From the NCBI GenBank assembly GCA_029532415.1, contig JAQOTA010000050.1, positions 1,612,001 to 1,676,000 on the forward strand: DNA of 64,000 nucleotides, read 5' to 3'. The stretch is from Marasmius tenuissimus. Its lineage: Eukaryota; Basidiomycota; Agaricomycetes; Agaricales; Marasmiaceae. Under the pieces are notes generated by a model, which was given only the letters and a program-made list of their open reading frames with translations, was not told the DNA's origin and did no database searches. Of this stretch, positions 59,468-64,000 are shown piece after piece. How positions within the stretch are numbered: the first letter of the stretch is position 1; every line of letters starts with the position of its first letter. A program made the position numbers and the translations under genes.

Positions 59468-60881
59468 TTAAGTCGTCCGTATAACCACAAGCATACACTC
59501 ATACACCGCCCACCCGATCGCAGAACTCAACACTTTCCTCGATAGACGTAACGAAGCGCCTTCAAAGTATCCCGCTAAGCCTTGGTGCTAGAGAGGAAGT
59601 CAGTCACAACCAAACGAGAAAGCACAAAACAACAACCAAAGAGACCCACCTTCCAAATAGTATCAACAGTCCTCAAAAACCCTCTATACCGATCTTCATT
59701 TCGGACTTGAAGTTTCGTCTTTCCACCAAAAATCAGCTTTAGAAACCGCGAAAAGGGCAGGAGGGAGGACGCGCACCTTGATCACATCAAAAGGATGCGT
59801 AGCCATCGTCGCCAACGCACCCGCACCAGCAGCCGACACGCTATGTATCACCGTCGACTGCCCCTGTCCATATCCGTTCGTCGAATCAGGTGGAACCACA
59901 ATCGCTTCCAAAAAACCCCTCCCGTCAGCGCGCGTCTCATCTGCCCAGCGAACGAAAAGCTACACACCAGCCTGCCTCTTGAACCCCTCATAGAATGCGA
60001 CAAACAACCCCGCATACGGTGCATCCCTCAACGACGTTGCCGTGAATCCTTTCAAGAGCTCTGAGGGACCTAGACGGAGGATGGAGATGAAGGCCCCGGA
60101 GAGGGTTTCGTATGCGTATATGTTGCTCTGGGAACGCGTCAGCGTCAGCATTTGTCTCCACCACTCTCTTCCCCACACACCTACCTCGAATCTAGCCTTC
60201 AACACCGAGAACGGGTTCATCACGAACCCTACCGTTACACGCGCGACTGCACCGGAGAGGAGGTTTCCTTGGGTTGTTAGTTTTGGCAGTACGGATCCGT
60301 AGTCTGAGTTCGTGTGGGTTTGGGTGTGGCGGAAGTAGGGAGAGGAAGCCATAAATGTTCGGAGTTGGGTTAGGCCGGTCATGTATAGGGCTACGCCTGG
60401 GACATTACTACAGATACATGATGAGGTTGGGTAATGGGTAAGAGGGAAAGGAGAAGGAGTGGGTGCGTACCGTATTAAAGAAGGGGATGTGCCTCTCCAT
60501 AATCCGAGTAGACCGTTAGATTGGATTATAGTGCGCGCTGTGCGGTAGATTGAAGGTCTTTTCGTGTGTTGGGGGAGCATGAGCAGATATTTATTTGAGT
60601 TAGTTCAAGTTCAATGTTAAGTTTTGAAGATCACGCACCTCTGGTGATGTTCTAATAGACTGTCTCTTTGTTGGAGACGCGTTTTCAATAGGTCGACTGG
60701 GTATCGTTGTACGCGTTAGCTTCGTCTTTTACTGTGACTTTTGGTTGAGACGTACAAGGTTGTAATACTATCGTTGAAGCGAATCCGGATGCAGCACCTA
60801 TAAGCAAAAGATCAGACAATTTCCAAAGTGAATGTAGGCAGGATACATACCGGAAGTCAATTGCTGCCCAACATTTTTCAT
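59468..60881 (-). CDS. HEM25: Hem25/SLC25A38-like mitochondrial glycine carrier, 9 exons, 305 aa
   Basis: Hem25/SLC25A38 proteins move glycine into mitochondria for haem synthesis. Exons: 60881-60851, 60797-60756, 60696-60639, 60557-60471, 60407-60185, 60127-59968, 59904-59777, 59718-59650, 59587-59468. The sum is 306 codons with stop. Three carrier repeats are visible: GAASGFASTIVLQPFDLLKT, then LLSGAVARVTVGFVMNPFSV, then ATMATHPFDVIKTKLQV, each with the P-x-D/S-x-x-K core (the second has S in place of D). GLWRGTSPSLIRNVPGVALY and LRLSRKVLSSAIGWAVYE are typical of this subfamily. It shares a short divergent promoter with the NDUFAF2-like gene. Two broken copies lie at 25.4 and 50.9 kb, so this is probably the functional locus. 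Confidence 0.88.
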
Positions 60882-61119
60882 GTGAAGATTAGACGGAGAT
60901 TCCTCTCGTCGTGATATGGGCTAAGAAAAGACCAGGAACTAGATGATGGTGGTAGAGGAAAGAGATTGCTGACTCTGACTGTGACTCGTCGAGGATGGAC
61001 GCGATGCTGACCGACTTGTTTCGGGCAGAGACGCGATCCCCGATGCCTGCCTGCCCGCGGACAATCACGACTGCTGTCATTGGCTGGGTGGGAAATTCGG
61101 ACTTTGTCCTCATACCCCC
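60882..61119. promoter_or_regulatory. Divergent promoter of two mitochondrial genes
   Basis: Only 238 bp separate the start codons of the carrier (minus) and the NDUFAF2-like gene (plus). Both products are mitochondrial, so co-expression is plausible. No specific binding site is recognised. Confidence 0.5.
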
Positions 61120-61811
61120 ATGTCCTTTCTACGAAGAGTCTGGAGAGCAATTACACGCCCAGTACGTTCCATTCAATTCTCTAGTGTCTCAGATAATGGA
61201 CTAACCAGGATGGAGCTTCTTATTAGACCGGCTTTGTAGGTCGCGACCTCGAAGGAAATTCTTACTACGAACGACCTGGTCATAATCCAAGTGCGTTTAA
61301 CGCTCAGGTCTCGAGGCTACCGAAACTTACTGGGAATTTCTCACTCAAAGATCGTGCGAAACGGGTAGTCAAATATCGAAGGCCAGAAGACCAGTGGTTA
61401 TACATTGGTGGGGGGAAAAGACTTGCGGGTGCGTTTCTTTCCCAGTTTTCATGGACTTGGAACCTCTCGATTCATCCTTATGAATCGCGTCCAGTACAAT
61501 GGTCTGCCTGGCTTTCACACACGCGTGCAAACCCACCGACGATGCAAGAACTCCAACTGGACATGCTTCGGCAGCAACGACTACAACACAACGTTCAGCT
61601 CATTCAAGCGCGGGACGAGGCAGAACGTCGAGAACAGCAGACGTTGTCGCAGAGTAGACCGGCCGAGGTCGAGGCACCTGCGGAACCTCAGCGTCAGCGT
61701 CAGCCTGAAAAGCCAGAGAAGCCAGCTTCGAAACCACTGCCGACGACAGGGTCTGACGAGTACAAACCCGAGTCATGGTCGCCTCGGACTTCAGTACAGA
61801 GAGGAGGGTAG
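61120..61811 (+). CDS. NDUFAF2: NDUFAF2-like complex I assembly factor, 4 exons, 166 aa
   Basis: NDUFAF2 (B17.2-like) is a mitochondrial chaperone for NADH:ubiquinone oxidoreductase assembly. Exons: 61120-61161, 61227-61290, 61351-61428, 61495-61811. The sum is 167 codons with stop. Motifs: MSFLRRVWRA, VGRDLEGNSYYERP, RAKRVVKYRRPED, GGGKRLAVQWSAWLSHTR, NPPTMQEL. The C-terminal YKPESWSPR matches the end of NDUFAF2 rather than that of the structural subunit NDUFA12. A Q/E-rich coiled-coil stretch lies between. The start is supported by the short basic first exon usual for the family. Confidence 0.85.
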
Positions 61812-61986
61812 AGAGAGAGGGCTGTTCTAATGTTGGCTATAAATAATTACTCTCCGGGGGGAATACATGTATCCCAAAAACTTCCAAGTCCTCGTCATGC
61901 ATGTAGAATAGAGGCGAAAGATATAATGAAAAGATGGAATGGAATAATAGAGAAAAACCACGCATAAATTCGCCCTTCCCCCACTC

Positions 61987-62586
61987 TTAATGCCGTCGTC
62001 TTCTCTGCTGAACACCGTCCGACTGAGAACCCGTCGCTGTCGTACTCGAAGCCGCCCCTGCATTGCTAGTCCCAACCTCAGGCCCAGACCCAGGCCCAGT
62101 TTCACTCGCCGTCGCACTGCTCTGCCCAACCTCCTGCCCTCCACCAGTCGCACTCGCAGTTGCACTCGACGTGGAATTCCCCGTCGTTGAATTAGTCGAA
62201 TTATCCCCACCACCCGACGCAGTGCTATTCCCACTACCATGTTTATCTTTGCCCACAGTCCCACCAACAGCACCCCCAACCACCGCACCGATAACAACCA
62301 GAATCACAACCGCGATGATGATGATCCCTTTTGTCGTTTGCCAGAAAGGTTTTCGCGAGAGAGATTTTTCATTAGGATGGGTATTGTCGTTGTGGGGTAT
62401 CTGCTGGTGTTGGTGTTGGTTCTGAGGGGGTTGGGATTGTAAGAGGTCGGGGTTGTATCCTTCCTGTATGATTATCGTCTCATTAGCATCTATCCATAAC
62501 GTAGACTGGTCACTGAAGCGAACCTGACGCATCTGCTTCGTCACAGCCGGTGCATCACCGAGGAGGGTGTGGTCGTATGAGGACAT
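61987..62586 (-). CDS. Single-span S/T/G-rich surface protein, 199 aa
   Basis: An intronless frame from ATG 62586 to TAA 61987-61989. Residues 1-85 are polar and Q/H-rich, including RFSDQSTLWIDANETIIIQ. One membrane span (IIIIAVVILVVIGAVVGGAV) covers about residues 90-112. The C-terminal 85 residues are S/T/G/N-rich with many N-x-S/T sites and end RRRRH. There is no signal peptide, so a type II or tail-anchored-like topology with an O-glycosylated outer part is likely. It resembles small glycine-zipper surface proteins of basidiomycetes, but no family name can be given. Confidence 0.7.
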   Translation of the reverse strand: MSSYDHTLLGDAPAVTKQMRQVRFSDQSTLWIDANETIIIQEGYNPDLLQSQPPQNQHQHQQIPHNDNTHPNEKSLSRKPFWQTTKGIIIIAVVILVVIGAVVGGAVGGTVGKDKHGSGNSTASGGGDNSTNSTTGNSTSSATASATGGGQEVGQSSATASETGPGSGPEVGTSNAGAASSTTATGSQSDGVQQRRRRH

Positions 62587-63372
62587 TTTGTTCCGCTGCC
62601 TTCAAGAGGTTTATAGTAAAGGGCAAACGAGCGGAAAGAGCACTCTCAGAGAGATTGGAACGGTGGGTGGGTGGGAGAAAAGGGTTGGGTACGATGAGGC
62701 AGTGACATTGAGTTTCTCGTCCACTTCGGGTTTCGTGATGCGCCCGTGCTATAAATATAAGCGCCCGTTGAATTTTAGGCTCTTTCAGCCGCGTATCCGG
62801 CATAGGTACGAGTTATGAGTAAGGACTTTTCATCTCATCTACTCAGACTCCCTTTACATATTCTCGCCGGGACGAACGCATGCATGGACATGGCGTTTGT
62901 GACAGAGGCTGGATTGGCCTACCCACAGGTCGCTTATTGGTGGACAGCCGTAGGCGTCATGCCAGCACCGTGATTCAGCTCCACTTCGAGGACACAGACG
63001 ATGAGTACCCACCTGACAGATGCGGACACAAATTGATGACAGTTGATGACACCTGTTGATCGGTGGTGCCTAGCTACGAATGTTCTAGATAAGATTGAAA
63101 ACCTGCTAAGGGGTTAGCTCCTAACTGCACATGATGAGACTTAGCATTGCCAAATGGGCGATTGAGCCAGCACCGATGGAAGCGCACTGATCAGCGCCGA
63201 TAGCAAACCTCTTGACCGACTCTTCACATCCACTCACAGTCTTCACAATCAAGATTGCTCTAAACTCTTTTGGGAAGACTATCTACCAAATTCGGACGGT
63301 ATTGAAGATCTCGCTCAGCCCATTCCACAAATTCCGTCAAGTAATACGACTGTAGCTCTCCTCATTTGCACC
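62587..63372. other. Intergenic region
   Basis: No gene or structured element is recognised between the surface protein and the partial gene at the right edge. Confidence 0.5.
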
Positions 63373-64000
63373 ATGTCTCGACCTCAAATCATGTCCATAA
63401 CTGCAATTCTCAACCCATACTCCCCTGCAAACTCTCAGTTCTCAACTCCAAGTACATCACAGCCGCGCTATTCAAATCAGCTTCCTATTCAGAGCCCTCT
63501 GCGTCTGAACCCTTCGCTCACCCCCTGTTCCACACCCCCGCGGTCACCTAGTGCTGCCAGTTCCTCAAGTTCTAGCCCAACCTCGTCTACAAGTTTGAGC
63601 CCGATGTATTCACGCTCTCCCTCACAAACTTTCTCCATCTATACTGGTGAAGTGGATCCTCCGACACTCACCAAAACCAATGTAAAGGCGTCGCGAAATA
63701 CGACTCTCGATAGACTGTATGTCTATGAAGATTCAAATGCTTACATCGAGTATCCCGAGACATCGAAGCGCGGAATTGGATACCTATTCCTCCAAGACCC
63801 TGGCAACTGGCGTTCTCCCACCTCAGACTTTGCGTACTCTCTAGGGAATCCAGGGGGTCAAAAAACTGCTGATCGACACGGGAAGCTACTCACTCATGAT
63901 CTTCTTGGGAATGGTACTGTCCCTTGTATGGTCCGGTCAAGAACCTGTGCGGCGACTTTTGCTTTGTATGATCCATTTAGTCTAACCTTTGGATTGTCCA
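63373..64000 (+). CDS. Unknown protein, 5' part, runs off the window
   Basis: The frame is open from ATG 63373 to the last base, 209 codons. Residues 1-95 are S/P/T/Q-rich and probably disordered. Then a globular region starts (NTTLDRLYVYEDSNAYIEYP, RGIGYLFLQDPGNWRSP, KTADRHGKLLTHDLLGNG, CMVRSRTCAAT). The style fits lineage-specific agaricomycete proteins of unknown function. No domain can be named, and the C-terminus is outside the window. Confidence 0.65.
   Translation, partial: MSRPQIMSITAILNPYSPANSQFSTPSTSQPRYSNQLPIQSPLRLNPSLTPCSTPPRSPSAASSSSSSPTSSTSLSPMYSRSPSQTFSIYTGEVDPPTLTKTNVKASRNTTLDRLYVYEDSNAYIEYPETSKRGIGYLFLQDPGNWRSPTSDFAYSLGNPGGQKTADRHGKLLTHDLLGNGTVPCMVRSRTCAATFALYDPFSLTFGLS

Overview
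The window is nuclear DNA from a filamentous fungus, almost certainly a basidiomycete of the Agaricomycetes. Genes are cut by many 50-80 nt introns with GTNNGT donors and CTNAC-like branch points. A chromodomain Ty3/Gypsy element and a Copia element are present. The gene content (NACHT NTPases with a short first exon, CAP10-type glycosyltransferases, DUF4360-like secreted proteins) is typical of mushroom-forming fungi. The species cannot be named from the sequence. No tRNA, rRNA or CRISPR array was found. All gene models were spliced by eye and checked for frame.

Left arm (1-15.7 kb) is a nest of transposons. A full-length Gypsy element (LTRs 1417-1945 and 8958-9486, target duplication CCATG) carries a self-priming primer-binding site. 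It is broken four ways: a TGA in an upstream ORF, a 14-bp tandem duplication in gag, a YLDN instead of YLDD reverse-transcriptase site, and a 519-bp solo LTR inserted in its chromodomain. A decayed Copia element without reverse transcriptase follows (9.8-13.05 kb), then unrecognised relic ORFs.

Middle (15.7-45.3 kb) holds three direct copies of an 7-8.5 kb unit. Each has a five-exon NACHT NTPase (NLR-type) gene on the minus strand and a divergent GT90/CAP10-like glycosyltransferase on the plus strand. All three NLR genes splice into uninterrupted frames (824, 826 and 787 aa). All three GT90 copies are dead through different lesions. A 384-bp CACTA-like MITE sits in the third intergenic region, and the other two copies preserve the empty site.

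Right arm (45.4-64 kb) has two DUF4360-like secreted protein genes, a relic of a fifth NLR beside a MITE-disrupted mitochondrial carrier, and unrecognised gene remnants. A fourth intact NLR (810 aa, plus strand) lies beside an intact Hem25/SLC25A38-type carrier. After that come ordinary single-copy genes: an NDUFAF2-like complex I assembly factor, a single-span surface protein, and the start of an unknown gene at the window edge.

Taken together this is a recently expanded NLR locus. The NLR genes appear to be kept intact while the genes duplicated with them (GT90, DUF4360, carrier) decay. That pattern suggests selection on the NLRs, plausibly for non-self recognition, but function is inferred from family membership only.
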